64,000 nt of DNA from Scylla paramamosain (taxonomy: Eukaryota > Arthropoda > Malacostraca > Decapoda > Portunidae): assembly GCF_035594125.1 (NCBI RefSeq), contig NW_026973701.1, forward strand, positions 1 to 64,000, given 5' to 3'. The translations under genes and the position numbers were made by a program. The first letter of the stretch is position 1; each line of letters begins with the position of its first letter. This document shows positions 42,121 through 53,796 of the stretch, piece after piece. The notes beneath the pieces are model-generated. The model saw only the letters and a list, made by a program, of their open reading frames with translations. It was not told where the DNA came from and made no database searches.

Positions 42121-42940
42121 CTCTTCTTCAGTGGCGGCTCATCAATAGGGACTGCGAGACTGCATCCCCCCAGTGGATTTCTAGGATTCACGAAAATAAT
42201 GTTAATTTATTTATGTTTGACTATCATTCACATGAAAACACCAATTCTCACATGTTTATATGAAAAAAAAAAATACTGCAAAACAATGAGGAAGTACGGA
42301 AATTATTTACTATTTAATGATACGAAAGCGGGGAGAAATGGGGGAGCCTTCCCGGGTGGAATGGCGAGTGTGGACTGCGTCCACACTCACACACTGTGAG
42401 TGTTCTTGCGTCGGTCTTATTTTCAATCGTGTTTTTCAATTTGTCAGGGATGATTTTAAAATATTATTAATCAGTGATGGCTTGTGCTCAATCTTGATTA
42501 TCATAGATGGTGTAAAATCACAGAAACATCATATAAAATAGTTTTTTTTTCTTTTCCCATGTAGGCCTAGCAGTATTTTGCAAAATGGCGCAAGAAGCAA
42601 AGATGGTTTCTGCATTGAAAGAACTCGCACTTGCCATGATTTCAATAGAGAAGATTTCTATGAATAATATGCCAGGTTTAAATGAAAAAGTTATTGATCT
42701 GTTTGCACAAAACAGGAACAGGAGAATGGACTTCCTTTTCAAATAGCCTAAGCCAGCACTAAGGAAGTCAAGCATTTACTGTTAGGATAAGACCTAAAGA
42801 ATTAAATAATTATCTATCTATCTTTATAATCTATCAATCAATGGTATGTTAAACAATAACAATAAAAGCATTTAAGATTTTATTTGAATGTGAGACAGCC
42901 CCCCAATCAGTAACAGTCACGAGCCACCACTGCTCTTCTT
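42121..42940. mobile_element. hAT-type DNA transposon (804 bp) with 8-bp target duplication
   Basis: The element spans 42129-42932. It starts CAGTGGCGGCTC and ends GAGCCACCACTG, giving 12-base terminal inverted repeats with one mismatch. It is flanked on both sides by CTCTTCTT (42121-42128 and 42933-42940), which is present once at the matching place in the intact LINE-A at about 62410. Eight-base duplications and CA...TG ends are hallmarks of the hAT superfamily. At 804 bp it is non-autonomous, with only the end of a transposase gene left (42585-42746). Confidence 0.92.
42585..42746 (+). pseudogene. C-terminal remnant of hAT transposase
   Basis: A 53-codon frame from ATG 42585 to TAG 42744-42746 reads MAQEAKMVSALKELALAMIS, IEKISMNNMPGLNEKVIDLF and AQNRNRRMDFLFK. 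The LA..SIE......L..KVID.FA..K.RR pattern is the extreme C-terminus of hAT transposases related to zinc finger MYM-type protein 1. The dimerisation core and catalytic part are deleted. The ATG is internal to the ancestral protein; an acceptor-like CTTTTCCCATGTAG lies just upstream. Confidence 0.7.
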
Positions 42941-43999
42941 ATTATTCTCCAATGACCTAAACCAAACTTCTTGTCTTATCCACTCCTACGCTGATGATAC
43001 CACTGTGCACTTCTACATCTTTTTGTAGAAGTCTAAACCTTCAGGAAGTAAAGAGTTCATGCAGGGAACCCACAGAAGACCTGACTTCTGATCTCTCTAA
43101 AATTTCTGATTGGGGGAGAGCAAACTTAGTATTATTCAATTCATCAAAAACTCAATTCCTCCATCTGTTAACTTGACACAACCTTCCAGATAGCTATCCC
43201 ATCTTCATCAGTGACACTTAACTGTCCCCCTTTCTACACTGAACATCCTCAGTCTGTCATTTTCTTATAATCTAAACTGGAAACTTCACATCTCATCTCT
43301 AGCTAAAACAGCTCTTATGAAATTAGATGTTCTGAGATGTCTCCACCAGTTTTTCTCATCTCCCCCCCTAACTGCTAACTCTTTACAGGGGCCATATCTG
43401 TCCATGTACGAGTATGCTTCACATTTCTGTGGGGGGTTCCACTTGTACTGCTCATCTAGACAGGGTGGAATCAAAAGCTTTTTGTCTCATCAGCTCCTCT
43501 CCTCTAACTTACTGTCTTCAGCCAGTTTCTCATCACTGCAATGTTGGATCTCTTGCTATCATCTACTGCTGTTTTCATGCTAACTGCTCTTCTAATCTTG
43601 CTAACTGCATGCCTCCCCTCCTCCCGCGGCCTCGCTGCACAAGACTTTCTTCTTTCTCTCATCCCTATTATGTTCACCTCTCTAATGCAAGAGTTAACCA
43701 GTATTCTCAATCATTCATTCCTTTCTCTGGTAAACTCTGGAACTCCCTGCCTGCTTCTGTCTTTCCACCTTCCTATGATTTGAATTCCTTCAAGAGGGAG
43801 GTTTCAAGACACTTATCCTTCACTTTTTGATTGCTGCTTTGGAGCCTTTTCTGGGACTGGCATCTCAATGGGTCTTTCTATTTTTTGGTGGTTGGAGGGG
43901 GAGAGTTGTTGCCCTTGGCCAGTGTCCCTCCTGCATGAAAAAAATAAATAAATTAAAATACCACCACCCATATCTTCCCAACACAAATACTGACAACAG

Positions 44000-44125
44000 A
44001 CCCTGTGTCAGGCTGTATGTACCAGATGAGGCTGTGTCAATGCTCACCTTTGAGAATGTCATATTTGAGGTGCCAGACGTGAGGCAGCAACTCATAGCCA
44101 AGGTTGCTGTCGTCTCCGCTAGCTG
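44000..44125 (+). CDS. Exon of the unidentified protein (exon D)
   Basis: Acceptor ACTGACAACAG ends at 43999 (weak pyrimidine tract), donor AGCTG|GTACGT begins at 44126. It reads PCVRLYVPDEAVSMLTFENV, IFEVPDVRQQLIAKVAVVSA and S. Its first base completes the codon started by exon C, and its last two bases are completed by exon E. The acceptor lies only about 45 bases after the A-rich end of the LINE-A copy, so the LINE insertion may have displaced the original pyrimidine tract. Confidence 0.5.
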
Positions 44126-44273
44126 GTACGTGGAGTCTTCTTGAGTATCGGTGTCAGTCTGGTAAACTCTGGAGCTCCCTGCCTGTGTCTGTACTTCCTT
44201 ATACAAGACACTTCTTAAATTTAGGGTAATTCTTTTGGCTCTGTCTTGTAGAGCCTGGCACCTCAGTTATTTT

Positions 44274-44590
<317 letters not shown>

Positions 44591-44850
44591 GTGAGACACA
44601 CAGGGAACCTTAACTCTCATGCCTTGGGTCTTATGGGAACTGTTTTCAAAGAGGAAGAGTCTGGTTTGTGGTAAGACACACTGGGAACCTTAACTTTTAT
44701 CCCCATATTGTGAAATGCCTGAGGTGTTATGGGAATTGTTTTCAAAGAGGAGTCTGGTTTGTGGTAAGAATTGCGGGGAACCTTAACTTTTATCCCCATA
44801 TTGTGAAATGCCTGAGGTGTTATGGGAACTGTTTTCAAAGAGGAGTCTAG
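44591..44850 (+). repeat. Intronic tandem repeat including the exon E donor, ~85 bp x3
   Basis: GTGAGACACACAGGGAACCT, TAACTTTTATCCCCATATTG, TGAAATGCCTGAGGTGTTAT and GGGAACTGTTTTCAAAGAGG recur three times, each after a TTTGTGGT(A/G)AGA that copies the exon E donor. The two later donor copies read GTAAGA. Confidence 0.85.
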
Positions 44851-44879
44851 TTTTTATGATTGGTTGATTGATGATGCAG

Positions 44880-45070
44880 AATACTATTAACTATATCCTG
44901 AATCATGAAAAAAAAATGTCCTTGAAAATCCCATCAACTTTCATAAGGACTGTTTTCATGATAATGAGTCAGGTTCTCATAGGTGTTTCTTTCTTCTGGT
45001 GATGCAGAATACTTGTTAAACTATCACCAGAATCATGAAGTACCCTTGAAAATTCCAGTATTTCTAAAGG
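44880..45070 (+). repeat. Dispersed ~80-bp repeat family, two units
   Basis: Units near 44881-44950 (CCTGAATCATGAAAAAAAAA, TGTCCTTGAAAATCCCATCA) and 45008-45068 (TTGTTAAACTATCACCAGAA, TCATGAAGTACCCTTGAAAA). Same family and orientation as 32576-32888. Confidence 0.7.
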
Positions 45071-45162
45071 TCACTGAGATGGTTAGTCCAGTGACTGTTT
45101 TGTTGTTTTCTTGTGTATATTTTGTCTCTTTCATTCCACATAGTTCTCTTGTTTCTTCTCAG

Positions 45163-45238
45163 GATCAAAAGATATTGATTGAGATACTGGGGAGGGATGT
45201 GAGTGCATGCCCAAGGAGAAGGCCCAGATCTTTAAGAG
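45163..45238 (+). CDS. Possible exon of the unidentified protein (exon F), disrupted
   Basis: Acceptor GTTTCTTCTCAG ends at 45162, donor AAGAG|GTGAGT begins at 45239. The frame that joins the next exon reads SKDID, stop (TGA), then DTGEGCECMPKEKAQIFKR. The phase at its start (1) does not match exon E (0). If splicing instead used the AG at 45193-45194, the frame would be open and in phase, but that AG has no pyrimidine tract. The exon is therefore mutated, mis-modelled or follows an unseen exon. KAQIFKR to the next exon's IYLPKNN is a natural join. Confidence 0.35.
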
Positions 45239-45240
45239 GT

Positions 45241-45244
<4 letters not shown>

Positions 45245-45299
<55 letters not shown>

Positions 45300-45317
45300 G
45301 TGTGTGTGTGTGTGTGT
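45245..45317. repeat. (GA)26(GT)10 microsatellite next to the exon F donor
   Basis: Starts six bases after the exon F 5' splice site. Confidence 0.95.
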
Positions 45318-45525
45318 TTTATGCACAGACAGAAAACACATGCATTTTTTGTATCATTCCAACATTTCCCTCTTCTCAACTTTCCTGTTGCCCTTCCAAA
45401 TATCCAGCTTTTCTTTGATCCTTCAGTGAAAAACCTCCCTTTCCTTAACTCTTTGTTGTATCTCCTCAATATCCAGCCTTTGTTTGTCCCTGCAATAATG
45501 GATCTTTTCTGTGTATTTCCTCCAG

Positions 45526-45659
45526 GATCTATTTACCCAAGAACAACTTGTCAACAATTCCTGTAGATGTCATCATCAGTGAGGTCAGTGTTAGATACCA
45601 ACTTGCTGCTCAGGAGTCTGTTGTACCTGCTGGCTGGCATTTCCACTTTGTCTCTCCTG
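45526..45659 (+). CDS. Exon of the unidentified protein (exon G)
   Basis: Acceptor GTATTTCCTCCAG ends at 45525, donor CCTG|GTAACC begins at 45660. It reads IYLPKNNLSTIPVDVIISEV, SVRYQLAAQESVVPAGWHFH and FVSPG, fully open. Phase in 2 (matching the MPKEKAQIFK frame of exon F), out 1 (matching exon H). An internal GAG|GTCAGT at 45582 is a weaker alternative donor. The alternating hydrophobic pattern suggests a beta-sandwich domain. Confidence 0.55.
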
Positions 45660-46112
45660 GTAACCAATTCTGTATGTGTATGTGTATCTATTAATTTATT
45701 TCTGTGTGTATTATGTCTGTCTATCTGTGTGAATGTGGAGAGTTTGGGGTGAATGTCGCTTGATACCTGATGGGGATGGATTGCTGTGTGCCTCTCAGTG
45801 AAGCAGCCTGTCAGTCCAGATGGCATTTGACAGCTGTTTCTCACTCCACATATTTACACGAAGGTGCTGACAGATTAGCAGCAGGAGTGGGAACTGCAGT
45901 GGCTGTAACTCATATGACTTCACTGGTACCAATCCAGACCACCTGGCTTCCCCAGGGACAGGCTTGTGTCACCCTGATCTTACCTCTACCTATACATCTA
46001 CCACTGCACTACATTTGGAATCTGGTTGAGTACATGTACTCAGACCCGAGCCTGATGTGTGTGTGTGTGTGTGTGTGTCTATCTGTTGAAATCAAGTCAC
46101 TGTTGTGTCTTG

Positions 46113-46235
46113 GAGGGAATAAGAGTGTGTATGTGACTATCTATTTCTGTCTTTATCCATCTATCTATGGAGGGAATAAGAGTGTGTATGTGACTATCTA
46201 TTTCTGTCTTTATCCATTTATCTATCTATCTATCT
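46113..46235. repeat. 58-bp tandem duplication plus (CTAT)n
   Basis: GGAGGGAATAAGAGTGTGTA followed by TGTGACTATCTATTTCTGTC and TTTATCCAT occurs twice, followed by CTAT units. A third partial start, GAGGGAATAAGAG, is at 46269. Confidence 0.85.
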
Positions 46236-46422
46236 ATTTGTGTTTAAATAAAGTTGTTGGTAGCATCTGAGGGAATAAGAGGAGTGTGAGCTCAGTATGA
46301 TGTGCAAGGAGTTTATGGATGTTTTAACATTTTGTAATATAGTATTTATTAGTGTGCATATCTTTTTTTGCATGCAAGATTTTAATACCTTACTTTACCA
46401 TTTTGTCTGCATCTAACATACA

Positions 46423-46460
<38 letters not shown>

Positions 46461-46477
46461 ACCAATTCTCCTTACAG

Positions 46478-46587
46478 GCTTGGTGGTGTTTCCTGAAAAT
46501 TTGGATATCCAGGAGAACTCTGTCACCAAGAACGTGCAAATGAATGTCATTGGGTGGCTGACGGCAGCTCCTCAAGTGAACCCAGAG
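46478..46587 (+). CDS. Exon of the unidentified protein (exon H)
   Basis: Acceptor AATTCTCCTTACAG (with a (TC)17 tract at 46424-46457 just upstream) ends at 46477; donor CCAGAG|GTGAGG begins at 46588. It reads LVVFPENLDIQENSVTKNVQ, MNVIGWLTAAPQVNPE, fully open. Phase in 1 fits exon G, giving FVSPG-LVVFPENLD across the junction; phase out 0 fits exon I. This is one of the strongest exons of the chain, but I cannot assign the domain. Confidence 0.58.
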
Positions 46588-46839
46588 GTGAGGGAGGCTG
46601 TCACTGGGTCTTGGAGGGAGCAGGGAAGCAGGGTTAGAATGAAGATGTTTAGAAAAGAGGGATGCAGCACTGTGGTTGTGAAGAGTAGCCATTATTTTAA
46701 TTTTAAAGGCATTTTTAAGCTATTTAGCTTGTAGTGCAGTGGTCACTGAGACTATCCCTTTCCACTGGGGACCCAAAATAAGAATAAAGACAGACTTCAT
46801 ATTCTGAGTGTTAATGGAAGTAAGAATAATAATCAGAAA

Positions 46840-47125
46840 TAGCAACCATTATCACTATCCTCAGTTTCTTCATGTCAAGCCTGATAAAGTTAGATTTAAA
46901 AAAGAAATAGGAAGGAACTGGTTCTCAGATTGAGTGATAGATGAATGAAATAAGACTCAGTAGTTAGGTTAGTGCTGAGTCATTAGGGAGCTTTAAAAGA
47001 TTAGACAAATTTATGCATGAGGATGATAGTGAAAATAGGTAAGCACATTTCATGCAGGGATTGCCATGTGTAGACCAGACGGCTTCTTGCAGTTTCCCTT
47101 GTGTTCTTACAATTATTATACCACT
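46840..47125 (+). pseudogene. LINE 3'-end fragment (another family)
   Basis: Across stops it reads RFKKEIGRNWFSD, FKRLDKFMHEDDSENR, HFMQGLPCVDQTASCSFPLC and S. This resembles the FK..LD.... and conserved Q..SCSFPCVL tail common at the 3' end of decapod non-LTR elements. It sits in the intron between exons H and I, same orientation. Confidence 0.5.
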
Positions 47126-47183
47126 GATATGATGCCACAACACAATGGTAATGGTGGTGATGGTGTGTTCCTGAGTGATGCAG

Positions 47184-47285
47184 GTGGTAATGGGGCTTGA
47201 TATGAGTGTCGAGGGCATGGAGGGTCCCATCACCTTTGCTCCTGTGACCTCTGGCTCTTCTAAAAAGGGAGTTGCATCCTTCACG
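47184..47285 (+). CDS. Exon of the unidentified protein (exon I)
   Basis: Acceptor TGAGTGATGCAG ends at 47183 (poor pyrimidine tract), donor TTCACG|GTATTT begins at 47286. It reads VVMGLDMSVEGMEGPITFAP and VTSGSSKKGVASFT over exactly 34 codons, phase 0 in and out, fitting exon H. Confidence 0.5.
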
Positions 47286-47506
47286 GTATTTTTGTCTGAT
47301 GGTGTGTAGTGGTAAGGATTATCCAAGATTGGAGAAGTGTCTTGGGACCTTCCTCATGAAAAAATTCGTCATAAGGAAAAGAAAATACAGAAGCAGGCAG
47401 GGAGTTCCAGAGTTTACTGGTGAAAAGGATGAAAAATTGTTAATAATGGTGAATTCTTGTATTGGAGAGGTGGACCACCACCATCACCACTACTTATTCT
47501 CCACAG

Positions 47507-47761
47507 ATCACTGGGCTAAAGTAAAGCATGATGGGTGCCTTGGAGAAGCTATGCCTTGAGTTGAAGGCTGCAGTCACCATCAGAAAAGAGCAAAGCTGCA
47601 ACAAGTCATCCAAGTACTTTGTCAAGAAGGTTTATGTTTATTTTGTCAAGAAGGTTTATGTTGAAGGCAACCTCCTGCACTGCTCTCAGGAGAGCAATGG
47701 GACTCATGACCGCCTCCAAGACCCACAGAGGATTGGAAGGCATAAATTCAATCTTGGATAA
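47507..47761 (+). CDS. Possible terminal exon of the unidentified gene (exon J)
   Basis: Acceptor TTATTCTCCACAG ends at 47506. In phase 0 it reads ITGLK, stop (TAA 47522-47524), then a long open stretch with MMGALEKLCLELKAAVTIRK, EQSCNKSSKYFVKKVYV and ends LQDPQRIGRHKFNLG before TAA at 47759-47761. The heptapeptide FVKKVYV is directly repeated because TTTGTCAAGAAGGTTTATGT is duplicated at 47620-47662. Either the TAA is a mutation or the acceptor is elsewhere. The remaining 47762-48580 is AT-rich and may be 3' UTR or intergenic. Confidence 0.35.
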
Positions 47762-49592
<1,831 letters not shown>

Positions 49593-49886
49593 TTTTTGGT
49601 AATAAACATTTAGTGTGCAAAAATTTTTAGTACATCTAAACTATAGTAACTTGTGTCTTCCTTACAAGTGGTGTCATCCACCATTCTTTCTCTCCCCTCT
49701 TAAAAAGTGGGAAAAGGAAGACTGCTGGACCATACCACAAGTTATAACAACAAAAAAAGGTTCAAACTTTACTCTGCTGCATGGACTGTATCAGCTTGTA
49801 TTCAGGCAGGTCAAGTTGGGCGATACAAGTGTGTGCTGGAAGGAAGCTGTCATCTGCTGGCTTTTGGATTATCAACTTGGAAGCCT

Positions 49887-49888
<2 letters not shown>

Positions 49889-49975
<87 letters not shown>

Positions 49976-50042
49976 TAAGAGAATCAGTTTGAGTGAGTAG
50001 TGGGAGGGAGTTTTTGAGTATGTGAGTAAAAGAAGGGGTTTT

Positions 50043-50104
<62 letters not shown>

Positions 50105-50281
50105 GTGTGTGTAGGAGAGAGAATACAAGAAATTATTTCTATTAAATTTATTACTATTATTCTAAATTTATTCATATTTCAGAGGAATGACTGACAGAAG
50201 AGACAAAGGAAGAAAAGAGGAGGAAGAATATAAGAAAGGAAGGAAGGAAGAGAAGAGGGGGACATGAGAAGGATGAGATAA

Positions 50282-50370
<89 letters not shown>

Positions 50371-50636
50371 TTACTGATTGAGAATTAATTATCATTATTA
50401 TTATTATGTTCAAAATGTATTATTTATATTTTCATTGTTTTTTTTTCAGAAGTGATAGAAAGAAGGAAGAGAAGAGAAGACAGATGATAATAAGGAGGGA
50501 AGAAAGAGAAGGAGAGAGAAGACAACAAAGAAGGAAGAGGACATGAGAGAAGAATGAGGATAATAGAAGAGGAAGAAATAAAAGAAGAAATGAGAGAAAG
50601 ATAGATAAAAGAAAATTAAATTCTCCCCCCTGCCCC

Positions 50637-50728
<92 letters not shown>
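49889..50728. repeat. Four dinucleotide tracts: GT, GA, GA, CT
   Basis: (GT)n 49889-49973, (GA)n 50049-50097, (GA)n 50285-50367 and (CT)n 50640-50728, separated by purine-rich GAAGGA-type sequence (50190-50630) with no coding potential. Confidence 0.95.
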
Positions 50729-50733
<5 letters not shown>

Positions 50734-50759
50734 CCTAGGAGAGGAACCTGATCAGTCCC

Positions 50760-51079
50760 TGTGAGAAATTTTGCAACATTTTCTGTTTAAGCAAGAGTTC
50801 ATGAATATTTCCCAAAAAGTGCAGGTGACCCCTGACCTGACATACCAGCATGCACATCACTGTTGTGTTGCCAGGTTTTGCTGGACGCATCATTCCTGAT
50901 TCCTGTCAGTTCATTTTGGCCTAAAACCTTCATCCTTTGCTTCCTGTATACATTTGTGAAATTGTTGCAAAGGAGGGAGAGTTTTTGTTGCAACATGAAT
51001 TCCAAATCAGATTCAGTACTTTTATGAAATCTTTCAAGATGACAAAACCCTGTTATTAAACTCCATCACCAGAAACACA

Positions 51080-51116
<37 letters not shown>

Positions 51117-51170
51117 AGTTGCAATGCTTACTTCAGTGCACACTCTTCACTCCTTCAGAGGTGAGTGAAT
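50760..51170 (+). repeat. Duplicated non-coding block, copy 1
   Basis: Shares TGAAATCTTTCAAGA, AATTCCATCAC, TTGTTGCA-rich segments and a CACCAGT(T/A)GC end with 52430-52640 in the same order and orientation. A (CA)n at 51081-51114 expanded in this copy only. The flanking 51170-51520 shows no gene. Confidence 0.65.
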
Positions 51171-51521
51171 GAGTGAGCAGTGAATAAATCTGTTAACAAG
51201 AACACTATTTTGGTGCAAAGAATCAGATGCTGCCAGTATTTTTGCTGCCATTCGCCACTCCACATCTAGCAGAAGGTTTGTGGTCTGCCTTATCCATGCA
51301 GTCTTCCTGGCGCTTACAAATCAGGGTCACTAACTGAAGAGAGCATCAGAGTACTTGGAAGGAAACCACTGGGAAGACCTTGAGATGGTGTGTGGAGGAA
51401 GGCATGATAACACTTAACAATAAGGAAGAAATTGTCTACAGCTGCAAGTGGGAGATACTCATGGTCTGTCCAACCCCAGAAGGGAAACTATGGACAAATA
51501 ACGATGTAATGAAAGGCACAC

Positions 51522-51633
51522 CTGAATGGACTGCTGGCCAGCTGATTTCTTGAATGCTCCTCTTCCTCCTCTTGGGCCTCACTCCCTGCACGGTGGCACT
51601 GACATTGTGTGTCTCCCAGTCGGTCTGTGGAAT
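51522..51633 (-). CDS. Candidate minus-strand exon, unknown product
   Basis: On the minus strand an acceptor TTTCTCCTTCAG precedes 51633 and a donor TTCAG|GTGTGC follows 51522. The 112-base segment is open in two frames; one reads IPQTDWETHNVSATVQGVRP then KRRKRSIQEISWPAVHS, with a basic KRRKRS that would be a furin-type site in a secreted protein. No neighbour in matching phase was found, so this may be chance. Confidence 0.25.
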
Positions 51634-51814
51634 CTGAAGGAGAAACAGTGTAATAAGAGTAGTGAGGAAACTGACAATGCTTAGAAGAAGAGGCAGTTTC
51701 ATTACACAATGGCCTGGGACTTGGTAGTGTGCAGCATGAGTCCTCTAACACAGAGAAAAGAAAGAATTGCATTCCACAATTCAATGGGACACACTCACAT
51801 CAAAGAGCCTTCCA

Positions 51815-51817
<3 letters not shown>

Positions 51818-51882
<65 letters not shown>
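51818..51882. repeat. (CA)n microsatellite
   Basis: About 31 CA units; a shorter one follows at 51955-51972. Confidence 0.95.
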
Positions 51883-51883
<1 letters not shown>

Positions 51884-52119
51884 AGGAGTCCCATTCCATA
51901 CTTCACTGCACTACAGGACACACATCAAGGTGGTGAAGGTCTCCTCTCTCTCTCACACACACACACACACACGAGGGAGACATGTTGGGGCGGAGGTTCA
52001 CGTTCTTAAGTGCTTTGTCCTCATCGGAGGCTTCAAACTCTTGCTGACCTCCACTACAGCTTGCTAAAACTAATAGCCAAGAATGAAACACTCACAAATG
52101 AGGCCTTGGACAAACAAGA

Positions 52120-52200
52120 GGTTAACAATGTTACAACTACCACCAGAATCACGAAAACACTTTTGAAAACCCTATCAATCTCCACTCCAGGCTGCTAAAG
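52120..52200 (+). repeat. Dispersed ~80-bp repeat family, one unit
   Basis: GTTACAACTACCACCAGAAT, CACGAAAACACTTTTGAAAA and CCCTATCAATCTCCACTCCA match the 32576-32888 unit in the same orientation. Confidence 0.7.
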
Positions 52201-52369
52201 CAAGAGGTGAGACAATGGCACAATAAAACCTGAGAGGGCCCAATATCACAAATTGTACTGTGGCTCCCCAGACCACCTCCATGCGCTCCTTCACAGTGCG
52301 GGTGTGACAGGCAGAGACACAGCCCAGGTGTTGGCTGCATGGCACTACTCACAATCACCTGCTACCTGA

Positions 52370-52412
52370 TGTCCTGATGAAATAGCTGTACAACAGCTAT
52401 TTCATCAGGACA
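52370..52412. repeat. Perfect 20-bp inverted repeat with 3-base loop
   Basis: The arm GTCCTGATGAAATAGCTGT (52371-52389) is followed by ACA and its exact reverse complement (52393-52411). The next outer bases T and A (52370, 52412) also pair. No other non-microsatellite palindrome this good was seen in the window. Confidence 0.95.
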
Positions 52413-52429
52413 ATTCATGCATGACTGTT

Positions 52430-52640
52430 GCAAACAAACTCTAAAAGCTTGATCCTTCATTGCTGATGTGATGTACATATTCACTCATGAAACTATTGCA
52501 AAGTAGGTACAGCAATTGTTGCAGCAGGAATTTTAAACTGAATGAAATCTTTCAAGACAACAAAACACTATTATTCAATTCCATCACAAGACATACATAC
52601 CACCTTTCCCCACACACCAGTAGCTGCATGAATGGACTGA
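52430..52640 (+). repeat. Duplicated non-coding block, copy 2
   Basis: Partner of 50760-51170. Diverged by substitutions and small indels, and lacks the CA expansion. Between 52640 and 52920 is GTGCG-rich unique sequence with no recognised gene. Confidence 0.6.
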
Positions 52641-52919
52641 TGAGAAAGTAGTGTGCGCGTGCGTGTGTGCGTGCGTGCGTGTGTTTGCAGAGATGATGTA
52701 GGAATTTATGGCCGTGTCAGACACCACCAGACACAAAGACGAGACACCACCACCATAGCCCCCATCCTGTACATGACAACTAGGTAAACAAACAAATACA
52801 CACACACACACACATCCTGACCTCTTTTACACTGATCACCTTTCACCAACAGTCTGATGAACAAAGTCGTTGTGACTGTGCTGACAAACCCGAGTGTTGA
52901 TTCCTGCAGTCGCTGCCAC

Positions 52920-53720
52920 ACATTGCAGAGCCCCCGGTGAGGCACAGCTCTTGCTCCTGAGTTAAGCAAGTCTCCCAGGCTTTCTTCTACTTGCTCTCTG
53001 TGACATCACCTGCAGGGGGACACACACACATCAGTGCTCCTGTAGCATTATGGGCATCACACTGAACTCACAAGTTAGGTCCACATTCACAAACCCTCAG
53101 CTCTCTCACTAAGACTATTTTCCAAGGCCACAGAGAATCTGTTGGGTTCCAAAGACTGTTTCTCCTGTTAATGAGGTAAAAATATTATTAATCTCTCTTA
53201 AGCACATCCCTAAATACCTGTGTAACTTATCAAAAAAGGACCCACATTCAGAAATACTCTTCCCTCCTACCATGAATATTTTTCAAAGCCACACACATGA
53301 TCAGCCATGTCCCTAAGGCTGCTTCTCCTGTTAGTAAGGTAGAAACACTGTTATCTGTCACTGGAACCATAAACACATCCTTAGAAACTCTTACAACTTC
53401 AACTAGAGCTTCTGGAATGCAGTAGAGATGCAGCACAGAAGTATGAACAAGTATGCTTCTCAGTTCAGAGATTAACAAAGCACTTCACAGCACAGAAGGC
53501 ACAGCACAACTAATTTATATGCACATTCATGAGGAAAAGGATTAAAAGAAGCAGACTGTGCAACTCCCAGCCAGTATAGTGTGTGGGGATGCCTGTGGAA
53601 GAATACACATGCTTCAGAATGTTTTGGGAAATAGCAGTGAGATTGAACAAAAAGCAGCACAAGATTGATAGCTGGTCTCCTCACACCCTTGTCTCTGGTA
53701 CACAGCAGTACCGGACTCCC
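52920..53720 (+). repeat. Duplicated block, copy 1 (partner at 59070-59510)
   Basis: Shared in order with 59070-59510: AAGTCTCCCA, TTCTACTTGCTCTC/TTCCACTTGCTCTC, CACCTGCAGGG/CGCCTGCAGGG, TTATATGCACATTCA, AAGAAGCAGA.TGTGCAA, CCAGCCAGTATAGTG/TAGCCAGTATAGTG and CACCCT.GTCTC.GGTAC. A unit of the dispersed ~80-bp repeat at 53340-53415 is present only in this copy. Confidence 0.75.
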
Positions 53721-53756
53721 CCAGTTCCACATAGGGCAGCCCAGACAATGCATGGG

Positions 53757-53794
<38 letters not shown>

Positions 53795-53796
53795 TT

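Larger units (their letters stand above)
39934..43955 (+). mobile_element. LINE-A copy, ORF2 nearly complete, split by a hAT element
   Basis: Homology to the 59741-63440 copy begins at AGCTGTGACCTCACTGAA (39934) and ends in A-rich GAAAAAAATAAATAAATTAA near 43955. It keeps [15 protein letters not shown], an endonuclease with LTETQ and an [12 protein letters not shown] equivalent (around 40590-40620), [29 protein letters not shown] and YADDTTVHF. Several frameshifts and stops break it (for example before PLKLP at 41700). At 42129-42932 it is interrupted by an 804-bp DNA transposon. It lies in the intron between exons C and D of the unidentified gene, in the same orientation. Confidence 0.92.

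Noticed and set aside
49707..49900. Possible Ig-like exon (QAGQVGRYKCVLEG)
   Set aside because: The G.Y.C motif is short, an in-frame stop precedes it, no second cysteine with proper spacing or donor was found, and it runs into a (GT)n tract.
51430..51560. Plus-strand frame EEIVYSCKWEILMVCPTPEG as a gene fragment
   Set aside because: It overlaps a better bounded minus-strand candidate exon, has no splice context, and matches no family I know.
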